Below, piece by piece: positions 25,805 through 35,178 of a stretch of 64,000 nt of DNA. The notes below the pieces were generated by a model. That model made no database searches. It worked only from the letters and a program-made list of their open reading frames with translations, and was not told the origin of the DNA. The first letter of the stretch is position 1. Each line of letters opens with the position of its first letter. The position numbers and the translations under genes are program-made. Location of the stretch: assembly GCA_000799755.1 (NCBI GenBank), contig JUHI01000012.1:1-64000 (forward strand). The letters run 5' to 3'. The stretch comes from Martinezella tropici (GTDB lineage Bacteria > Pseudomonadota > Alphaproteobacteria > Rhizobiales > Rhizobiaceae).

Positions 25805-27049
25805 TCAGAGCGCGTTGAGCAACGCCGTCGTCGCCCAGCCGTCGGCCGGCATGCCCAAGCGGAACTGTTCCTTCTGGATGGCGACACGCGTGCCGGAGCC
25901 CAGAATGCCATCGATCTTGCCAACATCGTAGCCGCGGGCCACGAGCTTGGTCTGAAGCGCCTTCATGTCGACATCGTTCAGGCCCGGCTCGGGGTTGCCC
26001 TTGTTATAGGGCGGAGCACCGGCGAAGCGGGTGGCGAAATAGGCGGCCGAGGTCGTGTAGATGAACGACTGGTTCCAGCCGAGATAGGTGTTGTAGTTCG
26101 GATAGGTCAGGAAGGCTGGGCCTTTGCGGCCCTGCGGCAGGATGAGGGCGGCCGGCAGCGAAGCGAAATTCGTATTGCCGTCGCGCGGCTTGACGCCGAG
26201 CTTGAACCAATCACCAGCCGTCAGCGTGCCGCCAATGCCGGATTTTTCCCAAGGGAGATTATCCGGTACGGCGACTTCCTGCAGCCAGGGTTGATCGCGA
26301 ATGAAGCCGAGATGCTGGAGAAAGCGCGCAGTGGTCAGGATGACGTCGGGCGCACTGGTCTTCAGATTGACATGACCGTCGCCATCGCCATCCGTGCCGT
26401 AGGCAATGATGTCAGGCGGTAGCATCTGCGTCTGGCCGATTTCACCAGCCCATGCACCCGTCGTCGTTGCCGGGTCGACGTCACCGCGCTGGACGAGTTC
26501 GATCAGCGCGATCAGGCGCGGGCGGAAGAAATCCGGACGGCGGCAGTCATGGGAAAGGGTGACCAGCGCATTGCGGGTGTTGAAATTGCCCTGAACGGCG
26601 CCGAAATCGGTTTCCATCGCCCAGAAGGCGGTGATGACGCCCGGAGGTACGCCATAGTCCTTTTCGGCCTTGGCGAAAACATCGGCATATTGCTTCATCT
26701 TCTGGCGGCCGATGTCGAGGCGGCCCTGGCTGACGGTGCGTTGGGAGAATTCGAGGAAAGTCTGGCGGAAGACGCCCTGGCTGCGGTCCATCGCGAGGAC
26801 TTTCGGGTCGATCTGCGCGCCGGCGAACGTCTTGTCAGCGGCTGCGGCATCCGCGCCATCGGCAATAGCCTCTGCCTTCACGCCGGCGAGAAAGGCCGCC
26901 AGATCGCCGCCGCAGGCTACTTTCGGCGTTGCGTCGCTGCTCGCGGGCGGCACGGCGGCTGGTGCCGCGCTCTGCGCCATCGCCGTACCGGTCATGGTTG
27001 AGGCGAGGAGCAACGCAAGAGCGCTGCGTCGAATGGTGTGACGGTCCAT
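25805..27049 (-). CDS. Lytic murein transglycosylase, MltB family
   Basis: Periplasmic enzyme of 414 residues that cleaves the glycan chain with formation of 1,6-anhydromuramic acid. It has a signal peptide (residues 1-26, ending TAMAQ) and an SLT_2 domain over about residues 60-340. The catalytic Glu is in FWAMETDFGAVQGNF near residue 150, in place of the usual ESNFG. A C-terminal PG_binding_1 domain (LQTKLVARGYDVGKIDGILGSGTR) follows. I chose the ATG at 27047-27049 (MDRHTIRRSAL) with AAGGAT upstream; a frame open to 27109 would bury the signal peptide. Confidence 0.93.
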   Translation of the reverse strand: MDRHTIRRSALALLLASTMTGTAMAQSAAPAAVPPASSDATPKVACGGDLAAFLAGVKAEAIADGADAAAADKTFAGAQIDPKVLAMDRSQGVFRQTFLEFSQRTVSQGRLDIGRQKMKQYADVFAKAEKDYGVPPGVITAFWAMETDFGAVQGNFNTRNALVTLSHDCRRPDFFRPRLIALIELVQRGDVDPATTTGAWAGEIGQTQMLPPDIIAYGTDGDGDGHVNLKTSAPDVILTTARFLQHLGFIRDQPWLQEVAVPDNLPWEKSGIGGTLTAGDWFKLGVKPRDGNTNFASLPAALILPQGRKGPAFLTYPNYNTYLGWNQSFIYTTSAAYFATRFAGAPPYNKGNPEPGLNDVDMKALQTKLVARGYDVGKIDGILGSGTRVAIQKEQFRLGMPADGWATTALLNAL

Positions 27050-27128
27050 GAGCGATCCTTTCCAGTGATAGAATAGGGTCGCTTTCACAGAAGATTGTGA
27101 CATAAGCAAGAGTGAAGTGGAGTCGGCC

Positions 27129-27920
27129 TTAAGAATTTCCCTGCTTCTCTACTGCCTTTACCCAGTTTTGCCAGTTCTGCTCGGAGCCGGCAAAAACATT
27201 GATATCCGTCGGGCCCTTGATGCCGGGAATGACGCCTGTTGAGGTATATTGCCAGAAGGCCCAGTTGCGATCCGCATAGGTCTCCTTCGGATGCTTGGCG
27301 ACCGAGCGGACCCAGAAGTGATAGTCCTTGAAGTAACCGACAAGATTTTCACGATGGAAATCGACCGATGTATAGATGATCGGGCGCTTGCCGTAATAGG
27401 CTTCGAGGCGATCCATGAACCGCTTGATTTCCGTTCGCACCGTTTCGGCGGGCGGTCTGGTGCGGCAGGTCGGAGAGCCGGGATTCCACTCGACATCGAC
27501 GACGGGCGGGAGCGCCATGGCATCCTTCGGCACATTGCGGATGAACCAATCGGCCTGCTCGTCCGCGGTCGAGCAGAAATAGAAGAAATGATAGGGCGCG
27601 TGCAGAAGTCCCGCAGCGCTCGCTTCATTCCAATATTCGGTGAAACGCGGATCGATCCGATCCTTGCCTTCCGTCGCCTTGATGAAGACGAAAGCGACAC
27701 CGGAGCCCTTGACGGCCTTCCAATCGATATCGCCCTGCCATTTGGAAATGTCGATCCCGTGGATGGGGTGGCGCTCGGGATGATCGCGGCCGAAATCCTG
27801 CGGTTTGGTATCGGCGAACCGGGTCTTGGGGAGAGCCGTTGTCGAAAGTGCGTCATAGCCGGTCGTGCAGCCATTCAAGAAAAAGGCGAGCGGCAATAGG
27901 CATGCCAGAAGCCGACGCAT
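27129..27920 (-). CDS. GH25 family lysozyme-like lipoprotein
   Basis: Muramidase of glycoside hydrolase family 25, 263 residues. The start at 27918-27920 gives MRRLLACLLPLAFFLNGC, a lipoprotein signal with lipobox LNGC near residue 18. The catalytic domain begins at IHGIDISKWQGDIDW (first Asp) and includes FVFIKATEGKDRIDP, APYHFFYFC and VVDVEW (the DxE pair) near residue 135, then WAFWQYTS. It is predicted to be anchored in the outer membrane facing the periplasm. A longer frame to 28046 lacks a signal at its start. It lies 79 bases downstream of the MltB gene on the same strand but has its own terminator space, so it is likely a separate unit. Confidence 0.92.
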   Translation of the reverse strand: MRRLLACLLPLAFFLNGCTTGYDALSTTALPKTRFADTKPQDFGRDHPERHPIHGIDISKWQGDIDWKAVKGSGVAFVFIKATEGKDRIDPRFTEYWNEASAAGLLHAPYHFFYFCSTADEQADWFIRNVPKDAMALPPVVDVEWNPGSPTCRTRPPAETVRTEIKRFMDRLEAYYGKRPIIYTSVDFHRENLVGYFKDYHFWVRSVAKHPKETYADRNWAFWQYTSTGVIPGIKGPTDINVFAGSEQNWQNWVKAVEKQGNS

Positions 27921-28133
27921 GGATATCCTGTTGTGGCGCGAGTGATCTTGTTGCCCCAAGGCCTGGCTTCCGTAATATGGTCCCCGAGAATCCAAAAGAG
28001 CGGCGGACCGGCCATTGCTAGCCGATCTTGCCACTTTATTCACCATATCAACGTAAAAAATGCGTTATCTTCAAGCGGATTCTTATGCTTGGCTCGTTGC
28101 CGAAGCGGAATCTCGATCGGTGGATATGGCCGG

Positions 28134-28808
28134 TCAGGCGCCGTGCCGTGTTGCGACGGCCCGCCAGGCATAGCCGCGACCGATCCTTTCGGTCTTCAGG
28201 GACATGCCTCGCGCTTGCGCTTTTTCTTCAAGCACGGTCAGAAGATCGGGGCGTGGGGCGACGTGGAATTTCTTCAGCCAGCCCTTGAGCATGGCGCGGA
28301 ACCAGCCCGGCAATCCTTCCTGTTGGCCGAAATCGACGATGTGAAGCTCGCCGCCCGGCGCCACCGCATCGAGCGAGGCATCGATAGCGCTTTTCCAGTC
28401 GGGGATCATCGAAAGCGCGTAGGAGATCATGACACGATCGAAGCCGTCCACACTGAAATCGGCAGGCGAAAAGGCGGTGGCATCGGCAACACGGAAATCC
28501 GGCATCTGCTTCAGGCCGCGGAAATTGCTGCGCGCCGAGATCAGCATTTCCTGCGAGATGTCGAGGCCGTAGAGACGGGCGGACGGGAAGCGGCGGTGGG
28601 CCAGCAGCATATTGCGGCCCGTGCCGCAGCCGACTTCCAGAAGCGAGCCGCCGATAGGCACATTCAGTTGCTCGATCGTTCGATCACGACCGAACAGATA
28701 ATATTTGCGGGTCAGGTCATAGATATGGCGCTGATAGCGGTACATGCCATCCATCAGCCTGGCGTGGTTATTCGCGCTGGGTTCTATGCCGGTATCCGCC
28801 TGGCTCAC
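28134..28808 (-). CDS. btaB: BtaB: SAM-dependent N-methyltransferase of betaine lipid synthesis
   Basis: Class I methyltransferase of 224 residues that adds three methyl groups to the homoserine lipid to give DGTS, a phosphorus-free membrane lipid. The SAM motif is LEVGCGTGRNML near residue 55, with LDISQEML and MISYALSMIPDW after it. The start is a GTG (28806-28808) that overlaps the btaA stop as GTGA, so the two are translationally coupled. The btaA-btaB order and sizes agree with the known rhizobial pair. Confidence 0.93.
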   Translation of the reverse strand: MSQADTGIEPSANNHARLMDGMYRYQRHIYDLTRKYYLFGRDRTIEQLNVPIGGSLLEVGCGTGRNMLLAHRRFPSARLYGLDISQEMLISARSNFRGLKQMPDFRVADATAFSPADFSVDGFDRVMISYALSMIPDWKSAIDASLDAVAPGGELHIVDFGQQEGLPGWFRAMLKGWLKKFHVAPRPDLLTVLEEKAQARGMSLKTERIGRGYAWRAVATRHGA

Positions 28809-30052
28809 GCTTTTTTCCCGTAGATATGGAAGCCGCCGTAGATGGCCGAGCGATCAAGGGCGTTGAGTTCCTGCGAGCGCTCTTCAAAATAGACCCACTG
28901 GTCGCGGATCGCCGGAGAAAGGCGGCCCTCGATAATGCTCCTTTCGGCGGCCGTGCGGAAGATGACGCGAGCGCCTTCACGCGCTGTGCGCGTGATCTCG
29001 GCCCAGAGGCCATTGAGCTGCTCGTCCGTCATCCAGTCCTGCGCATCGAGGAGGATATAGCGATCACGGGACGCCGCCGGCTTGGAAGCAAGAAGCTCGG
29101 TGAAATTGGCGTGATGCACGTCGACGCGGTCGGCGTTGGCGCGGATCGCGGCATAGTGCTCCGGCTTGAGATAGGTGGGCAGGGGGCCCTGATGCTGGGC
29201 GGCATAGCGGCGAGAGAACGCCTGCCAGGCGAAGTAGTTGTCGCGCATCGGGAAATGGCAGGCGAGCTTTTCGAGGCGATGCTTCAGCACCGCGGAAATG
29301 GAGTCGTCGCCCGCGAGGCTTGCGAGCTCGTCATATTGCTGCGGCGGGATGCCGAGGCCGAAGAGCGAGCTCTTGCGGCCGAGCAGCCAGCGAACCGCAC
29401 GCTTGTCGAAGATCGGAGCGATTTCTTCTTCGAAGAACTGACGCTGCTCGCGCATGGTGCGGGCTTCCGTCATTCTGTCGAGGCGAACGCCGTGAAGGCG
29501 CGCCAGAACATGGGCCGCGCCGATAAAGCGACCAAGAAGGCCGGTCTTGTAGATATTGCGATTGAATACGGTGATGCGGCGGCGGCCGTAGAGATCGCGG
29601 CCAGCCCAGTAGTCGGCGGTTGCGGTATCAAGCCGCGGTGCGATGAACTGGTCGTAAGCCTGGCTGTTTGCCGCAATGTCGGGCGTCCCGAAGAAGCGTA
29701 CCAGATCGGTATGGCCGGGCAGCAGGCGGAAAGCCGAGAGTTTCAGCTTGTTCAGAGCAACATGGTGGCGATTGAGATCGACAACATCGATGGAAGCGGG
29801 ATTTTGCGAGAGATAGGCGAGCATGTTGCAGCCGCCCGAACCGATTGTCACGATGCGGTGATGCGGCTGCAGTTCCATCGCCGCCATATCGACATCCGGA
29901 TCTTCCCATATCTGCGGATAGACAAGGCCGGAAAACAGCATTCCGAACAGGCGTTCGGAAAGGCCTGCCTTGGACAGTGCCTTGTGTTGTAGAAGCGCGT
30001 CCTTGAGTTTCCGGTTCTTCTGGAGACCGGCATCCGGGGCGAATTCCGTCAT
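28805..30052 (-). CDS. btaA: BtaA: SAM:diacylglycerol 3-amino-3-carboxypropyltransferase
   Basis: First enzyme of betaine lipid (DGTS) synthesis, DUF3419 family, 415 residues. It transfers the aminocarboxypropyl group of SAM to diacylglycerol. Recognisable parts are LVYPQIWEDPDVDM near residue 45, IGSGGCNMLAYL (SAM binding) near 72, VDLNRHHVALNKLKL, and the C-terminal RVIFRTAAERSIIEGRL. In rhizobia the pair is made under phosphate starvation, replacing phospholipids. A weak Pho-box-like element lies at 30102-30119. Confidence 0.95.
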   Translation of the reverse strand: MTEFAPDAGLQKNRKLKDALLQHKALSKAGLSERLFGMLFSGLVYPQIWEDPDVDMAAMELQPHHRIVTIGSGGCNMLAYLSQNPASIDVVDLNRHHVALNKLKLSAFRLLPGHTDLVRFFGTPDIAANSQAYDQFIAPRLDTATADYWAGRDLYGRRRITVFNRNIYKTGLLGRFIGAAHVLARLHGVRLDRMTEARTMREQRQFFEEEIAPIFDKRAVRWLLGRKSSLFGLGIPPQQYDELASLAGDDSISAVLKHRLEKLACHFPMRDNYFAWQAFSRRYAAQHQGPLPTYLKPEHYAAIRANADRVDVHHANFTELLASKPAASRDRYILLDAQDWMTDEQLNGLWAEITRTAREGARVIFRTAAERSIIEGRLSPAIRDQWVYFEERSQELNALDRSAIYGGFHIYGKKA

Positions 30053-30101
30053 CTGAGTCTTGTCACCGATTTGTGAAGTTCAGGGCGTTTAACCCGGCAA
30101 T

Positions 30102-30119
30102 GCTACAGTCTGATGACGC
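30102..30119 (-). promoter_or_regulatory. Weak Pho-box-like element upstream of btaA
   Basis: On the minus strand GCGTCAT, four bases, CTGTAGC matches the tandem CTGTCAT repeat with 4-base spacing at 9 of 14 positions, about 50 bases before the btaA ATG. PhoB control of btaA is known in Sinorhizobium, so the place is right, but the match is modest. Confidence 0.3.
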
Positions 30120-30244
30120 GGGCTGTTGGCAGATCGGGCATAAAAGTAACCTTGCACATATTTAAGGAACCCTGACCATCATAGGTCTTTCATCTCGCAG
30201 CGTTTCCTGATTGTCTCCGCCTACCTTTCTGGAGGGTATGCAAT

Positions 30245-31633
30245 ATGCGTTTGATATCGAGAGTGATCGGGGCTCTGGTTGTTCTGCTGCTGATCATTGT
30301 CGCCGGCGGGGCCGTCTGGCTTTCCGTTTATCCGCCGGAACTGCTCAAGGTTGGCGATGGCTATGCGGCAAAGATCGTCTGCTCCAATACGTTCGTGGCC
30401 AAACGGGACCCGGACAAGGTGCTGGAGGAGGACGTGCAGGCTCCGGGCAATCCCGCGCTCAAGTTCATTCGGGTCTCCGTCGATCGAGAGGAAGGGGTGG
30501 TTACTGCCCGCTTCCTCGGAATGTTTGCGCCGAACCGTGCGCTCTATCGCGGCGCGCTCGGCTGTGCGCTCGTGCCGGATGGAGATATGCAGGCGGCTCG
30601 CAGCGCAGTCTTTCTCAACAAGGTCAAGGCGCCGAAGAGCGATGCCTTGTGGCCCGACGGCGATACGGTAGACATCGGGCAGGGCGACCTGGGGGCGAAG
30701 CTTGCCAATATCGTGTCGAACTCCGATCTCGCCGGGCCTGCCATGCGCGCGATCGTTGTCGTCAAGGATGGACGCATCGTCGCCGAGTCCTATGGCGACG
30801 GCTTCGGCAAAGGGACGCCTCTTATTGGCTGGTCGATGACGAAAACGGTCAATGCCGCCATCATCGGCCGCCTCATGCTGGCCGGACGCATGTCTTTCGA
30901 CGATCAGAATCTTCTCCCGCAATGGAGCGCGGACTCACGCAAGGATATCAAGCTCAGTGATCTCCTTGCCATGGAGAGCGGCCTTGCTTTCAACGAGTCC
31001 TACGGCAGCGTATCGGATGTGACGCGCATGCTCTATCTTGATCCGGATGTGACCAGTATCGCCGCCAATGGACGTCAGTTGGCGGCGCCAGGGGAGCGCT
31101 TCAGCTATTCCAGCGGTACGGCGACCCTGCTTTCCCGCATCTGGATGAACCGGCTACCCAATCTGAGCACAGCCGTTTCCTATCCGCGCGAAGCGCTCTT
31201 CGGGCCGCTCGGCATGTACAGTGCGGTTTTTGAGGCCGATGAGCGTGGCACCTTCGTCGGCAGCTCCTATCTCTATGCCAACGCTCGTGACTGGGCGCGC
31301 TTCGGCCTGTTTCTGCTGCAGGATGGGATCTGGAACGGGCGCCGCCTGTTGCCGGAGGGGTTTGTCGGTGCCATGCGCACGCCGACGAAGGCTTCCGAGG
31401 GCGTCTATTCGCAGGTTCAGGCTTGGCTTGCCGGCCCCGGCGGCTCGAATGCGCAATTTGGCCTGCCTGCAGATACGTTCTGGATGACCGGTCACGACGG
31501 TCAGACGGTCGCGATCGTACCGTCCGTCAATCTCGTCGTCGTGCGGATGGGACTGACGCCGACTTGGGCGGACTATCGGCCGCAAATCCTGGTGAAGCGG
31601 ATCGTGGACGCAATAAAGCCGGCCTTGAATTGA
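30245..31633 (+). CDS. Serine hydrolase of the class C beta-lactamase/DD-peptidase fold
   Basis: Envelope protein of 462 residues. An N-terminal hydrophobic segment (residues 6-28) is either an uncleaved anchor or a signal. The beta-lactamase domain covers about 150-455: SMTK (SxxK nucleophile) near residue 198, YSS replacing YxN near 288, and GHDGQ where a KTG-like motif is expected near 418. These variants occur in the 6-aminohexanoate-oligomer hydrolase and esterase branch, so it is probably not a true beta-lactamase. TTTCTGGAGGG lies before the ATG. The gene is monocistronic with a terminator overlapping its end. Confidence 0.88.
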   Translation: MRLISRVIGALVVLLLIIVAGGAVWLSVYPPELLKVGDGYAAKIVCSNTFVAKRDPDKVLEEDVQAPGNPALKFIRVSVDREEGVVTARFLGMFAPNRALYRGALGCALVPDGDMQAARSAVFLNKVKAPKSDALWPDGDTVDIGQGDLGAKLANIVSNSDLAGPAMRAIVVVKDGRIVAESYGDGFGKGTPLIGWSMTKTVNAAIIGRLMLAGRMSFDDQNLLPQWSADSRKDIKLSDLLAMESGLAFNESYGSVSDVTRMLYLDPDVTSIAANGRQLAAPGERFSYSSGTATLLSRIWMNRLPNLSTAVSYPREALFGPLGMYSAVFEADERGTFVGSSYLYANARDWARFGLFLLQDGIWNGRRLLPEGFVGAMRTPTKASEGVYSQVQAWLAGPGGSNAQFGLPADTFWMTGHDGQTVAIVPSVNLVVVRMGLTPTWADYRPQILVKRIVDAIKPALN

Positions 31634-31644
31634 GGCCGGCTTTC
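31617..31644 (+). terminator. Terminator overlapping the end of the serine hydrolase gene
   Basis: AAGCCGGCCT and AGGCCGGCTTT pair around TGAAT-T and include the TGA stop. The structure faces the convergent SLT gene end at 31661. Confidence 0.75.
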
Positions 31645-31660
31645 AAAATATCCCGATAGA

Positions 31661-32821
31661 TCAGTAATTGCCGTTGGCGACGTCTGTCAGGCCCTTGCGC
31701 TTGGCATCGTAGTAATAGCCACGCGCGTAGAGCTGGACAGCATTGGCTTCCTTGTTCTGAGCCTTGCTGTCGGCCGTCATCCACGCGCCGCGCAGATATT
31801 TGGCGGCATATTTGATGTTGGTTTCGGCATCGAGAAGGCCGGATGCCGGGCCTTCGTAGCCCATGGACTTCGCCGTATTGTACTTGATCTGCATCAAGCC
31901 GAAATATCCGGCGCGATTATAAGCCTTTGGATTGTAGCGGCTCTCGCGGTGGACGACACGATGGATCAGAGATTCCGGAATTTCGTAGAGCTTGGCGTAT
32001 TTCTGGATGAGCTTCGATACGTAGCTCTTTTCAGCAGCCGGCACATCGGAATCGTAATTCGGTGTCGTGACCATCACCGCCGGGACAACCGTCGGCCCGC
32101 TGCTGTCAAAATTGAAGTCGTAACGCATGCGGTTGTCAGCGTAGCGCAGAAGTCCGATCTGTGCCGGCGCGGCGAAGGCGACTTCTGCCTGCGCCATTGA
32201 ATCCGGACGCGGGGTCGGCACGGCAACCTGAATGGCGGCAACATCCGACGTCATCGGAATGGTCGGCTCGCTTTGGGCCACAGCGGCGGACACCGGCGTC
32301 AGCGCGGCGTCACCCGGACGAGCCGGATTGGGCATAGGGATTGCTACGACGGAAGGCACCAAAGGCACGTCGGAAGCGGCATAGGCGGCAGCCGTCGACG
32401 TCCCTGTAGCAGGGGCGCCCGTTGCTGCTGCGATTGCAGCGGTTCCCTGATTGGCAGCGTTTGCCACCGGTGCGCCGAAGCGCCCCTGTGCCGCGGCCAT
32501 CTGCTGCTGGCTTATGCTGCCGGAGGCAACATTTGGCGCGCCCGGCACGATACGTCCGGACTTTACCATTGCCATCTGTTGCGGCTGCTGCGGGCCGATG
32601 AAGCCCGGCGCTGCTGCGGTCATTGCGACGCTGCCTGCAGGCGCGGCTGCGCCAGTTGAGGTGAGGGTCGTATTCGGATGCGGCACGTTGGCGTGTGCCG
32701 ACGGGAGTTCTGCCTGAGACGTCTGCTGCTGCTGAGTGCTTGCGCACCCGGCCAGAGCGCCACACATCACTGCCGATATGGCAGCGCTGCGCTTCAGGCT
32801 GGGAAATCCGATCGTTACCAT
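31661..32821 (-). CDS. SLT-domain lytic transglycosylase lipoprotein
   Basis: Secreted lipoprotein of 386 residues. From the ATG at 32819-32821 the N-terminus MVTIGFPSLKRSAAISAV leads to a lipobox LAGC near residue 25. A long Ala/Pro/Gln-rich, probably unstructured section (about 30-260) spaces the anchor from a C-terminal transglycosylase SLT domain. That domain carries HRESRYNPKAYN (catalytic Glu) near 290, then FGLMQIKYNTAKSMGY and NIKYAAKYLRG. It acts on peptidoglycan from the outer membrane side. An open frame to 32881 adds 20 residues that would spoil the lipoprotein signal. Confidence 0.9.
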   Translation of the reverse strand: MVTIGFPSLKRSAAISAVMCGALAGCASTQQQQTSQAELPSAHANVPHPNTTLTSTGAAAPAGSVAMTAAAPGFIGPQQPQQMAMVKSGRIVPGAPNVASGSISQQQMAAAQGRFGAPVANAANQGTAAIAAATGAPATGTSTAAAYAASDVPLVPSVVAIPMPNPARPGDAALTPVSAAVAQSEPTIPMTSDVAAIQVAVPTPRPDSMAQAEVAFAAPAQIGLLRYADNRMRYDFNFDSSGPTVVPAVMVTTPNYDSDVPAAEKSYVSKLIQKYAKLYEIPESLIHRVVHRESRYNPKAYNRAGYFGLMQIKYNTAKSMGYEGPASGLLDAETNIKYAAKYLRGAWMTADSKAQNKEANAVQLYARGYYYDAKRKGLTDVANGNY

Positions 32822-32955
32822 TCTGTCACTTTCGAAAAAACCAAACCTAATTTCGATGCAATTCGGCCACAGGACCGCCAAATTCGGTCACAGGATCGAT
32901 AAAATTATGAATCCCCATTAACCTATCCGTGATCGCGCCGCAACCCTGCACCGCC

Positions 32956-33591
32956 TCAGGCGGCCATCCGGCGGTATCCGGCGGTCACTGCACCGGCTGC
33001 AATCAACAGGGTTCCGCCCGTTCTGTTAACGGCGCGTTGCACGCTTGCCTTGCGGATGAAGCCGCGTGCCATGTCGGCGACGAACACGTAAATCAGTGAG
33101 TTCAGGGCCGCTAAAGTGAGGAAAGTTGCCTCCAAAATAAGCGTTTGCTCAAGAAATGGCTTCGACATGTCGAGAAATTGCGGAACGAACGCGACGAAGA
33201 ACACGATGCTCTTCGGGTTGAGAGCTGTTACAACATAGGCGTGTAAGAGAATTTTTAACGGTTTTTCCTCTGGAAGATTGTCATTGTCGCCCATCGGGCC
33301 CGTCACGATGGGGGCTCTCCAGAGCTTGATTCCGAGGAAAACGAGATAGGCTGCGCCGATCAGCTTAAGAATCGTGAATAGTGTCGCTGATGTGGCAAGG
33401 AGGGCGCCGAGACCTGCGAGCGAGGCGGTCATGGCGGTGAAGTCGCCAAGCGTGACGCCGGTCACCGTCGCCAAGGCCGTCTTGCGGCCGTGGCCAAGCG
33501 CATAGGATATGACAAGGAGAATGGTCGGACCGGGTATGGCCAGCATGATGCAGGACGTGGCGGCGAAAGCGAGCCAGGTTTCTATGGACAT
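32956..33591 (-). CDS. LysE/RhtB-family amino acid exporter
   Basis: Inner-membrane protein of 211 residues with six hydrophobic spans, normal for LysE/RhtB. Family marks are AIPGPTILLVISYALGHGRK near residues 18-37, VTLGDF, FLGIKLWR near 90 and ALNPKSIVFFVAFVPQF near 125. These carriers export lysine, homoserine, threonine or similar amino acids. It lies about 100 bases downstream of pfp on the same strand, probably as a separate unit. Confidence 0.92.
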   Translation of the reverse strand: MSIETWLAFAATSCIMLAIPGPTILLVISYALGHGRKTALATVTGVTLGDFTAMTASLAGLGALLATSATLFTILKLIGAAYLVFLGIKLWRAPIVTGPMGDNDNLPEEKPLKILLHAYVVTALNPKSIVFFVAFVPQFLDMSKPFLEQTLILEATFLTLAALNSLIYVFVADMARGFIRKASVQRAVNRTGGTLLIAAGAVTAGYRRMAA

Positions 33592-33690
33592 GGAATCCTC
33601 CCCTAATTCCTATATTCGCCGCCAGCAAAGACATCGGATTCGCCATCCGTCAATCCGATTGATCACCGATCAGTCAGATCTGTGTGCATT

Positions 33691-34902
33691 TCAGGCCTGG
33701 GCGTATTTCTGCCCGATATGGTCCATGACTTCGACGAACCAGGGAGCGGAAATGTCGAAGGCCTTGCCGCCCTTGATGCGCGGGAATTCGATGACACGCA
33801 ACTTGCCGCCCTGACCCTCATCATGTCCGGTGACGCCAGATACTTTATGGAGCGCACTTTCCACCGCCAGATCAACCATGCCCTGGATCAGGCGGAGGTC
33901 TTCGCCGTTCGCTGGCGCGGAGCGGGCGAAATAGCCGGACTTCTGCACCATGGAGCGTTCGGCGCCGATGATTGCGGCAAACTGCTTCTGGAACCAGCCA
34001 CCGACATTGATGGTGTCGATCTTCACATGGCCGAAGGCGTCGCGCTTGACGGTTTCGCCTGAGGCTTCGCGCTCGGCGACGATGGCGTCAAGGCCGGCGC
34101 CTTCAGACACGAACAGCGTCACCTGGCCGGTCTTTTCCATGATGTTGCGCAGCCGCTCACCTTCCGCCTCGATATCGAATGCCATCTCGGGCAGATAAAG
34201 GCCGTCAATGCCCTTCAGTTCGGCGTTCATCATGAAGCCGTCGACATATTCGTTGGCGCTGGTCTTCTGGATGTAAGCGCGCGCAGTCGCGGCCGTCAGC
34301 CAGCCACAGTGACGGCCCATCACTTCATGGATGACGAGGGTTTTCGGTGCGGCGGTCTGTTCGTTGCTGACATTATCAAAGAAGTCAGCGCCGACTTCGG
34401 CAGCCGTCCACGCGCCGAGAGACTGACGGATCGGCACGACGTCGTTATCGACGGTCTTCGGCAGGCCGACGACGGTCAGATCATAGCCATTGGCACCGAG
34501 ATAGGCGGCGAGGTCGGCCGCGGTCGTATTGGTATCGTCGCCGCCGATGGTGTGGAGAATGGTGATGCCGTCGGAGGCAAGCCGTTCTGCCGCAACGCGC
34601 AGCGGGTTTTCGCCTTCCTTGACCAGGCCGCGCTTGACGCAATCGGCGATGTTGGTGAGCTTGACGCGGCTGTTGCCGATCGGCGAGCCGCCATAGCGGT
34701 GGAGCAAATAGGCGCGCTCACGCATGGCCGGCGTTACCTCGATGCTGTCGCCGAGCAGAACTCCCTGGTAGCCGGAACGATAGGCTATGATGTCGAGATC
34801 GGGCGCAACGTCGCTGTAGCGCTGGATCAGCCCGCCAACGGCGGAAGAGAGACAGGGCGCCAATCCACCGGCAGTGAGCATTGCGACTTTCTGTTTGGCC
34901 AT
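33691..34902 (-). CDS. pfp: Pyrophosphate-dependent 6-phosphofructokinase
   Basis: Enzyme of 403 residues that phosphorylates fructose 6-phosphate with PPi, reversibly. GGDDTN (the Asp that marks PPi use in place of the Gly of ATP enzymes) is near residue 120, followed by VGLPKTVDNDV near 147 and MGRHCGWL near 195. The ATG is preceded by AAGGAGGA. Most rhizobia use the Entner-Doudoroff route and lack ATP-PFK, so this enzyme may work mainly toward fructose 6-phosphate or in the pentose phosphate side. The assignment to PPi use rests on the motif. Confidence 0.93.
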   Translation of the reverse strand: MAKQKVAMLTAGGLAPCLSSAVGGLIQRYSDVAPDLDIIAYRSGYQGVLLGDSIEVTPAMRERAYLLHRYGGSPIGNSRVKLTNIADCVKRGLVKEGENPLRVAAERLASDGITILHTIGGDDTNTTAADLAAYLGANGYDLTVVGLPKTVDNDVVPIRQSLGAWTAAEVGADFFDNVSNEQTAAPKTLVIHEVMGRHCGWLTAATARAYIQKTSANEYVDGFMMNAELKGIDGLYLPEMAFDIEAEGERLRNIMEKTGQVTLFVSEGAGLDAIVAEREASGETVKRDAFGHVKIDTINVGGWFQKQFAAIIGAERSMVQKSGYFARSAPANGEDLRLIQGMVDLAVESALHKVSGVTGHDEGQGGKLRVIEFPRIKGGKAFDISAPWFVEVMDHIGQKYAQA

Positions 34903-35178
34903 GGAGATCCTCCTTGCAGTCAGGCTGCTTCATTTCAATGGTTGCGGTGGGAATGGATGCGACAGGCGGACATAGGTGTAAAGTAAAGAATTTAAGAACC
35001 CCGCGGTTTGTTTTACCGTTGTGGGTAGGCGCATGTCCGATTGGGGAATGTCTTGCAGTGCAGCATCATTACCAAATCGTGAAAAGTGTTTTCGGGCTTG
35101 CGACGAATGGACTGCTTGCATTGACAGGCATTATTTGATCAAGGTGTTCTACTGTTTCAGTAGGATATCGGGACCGGC

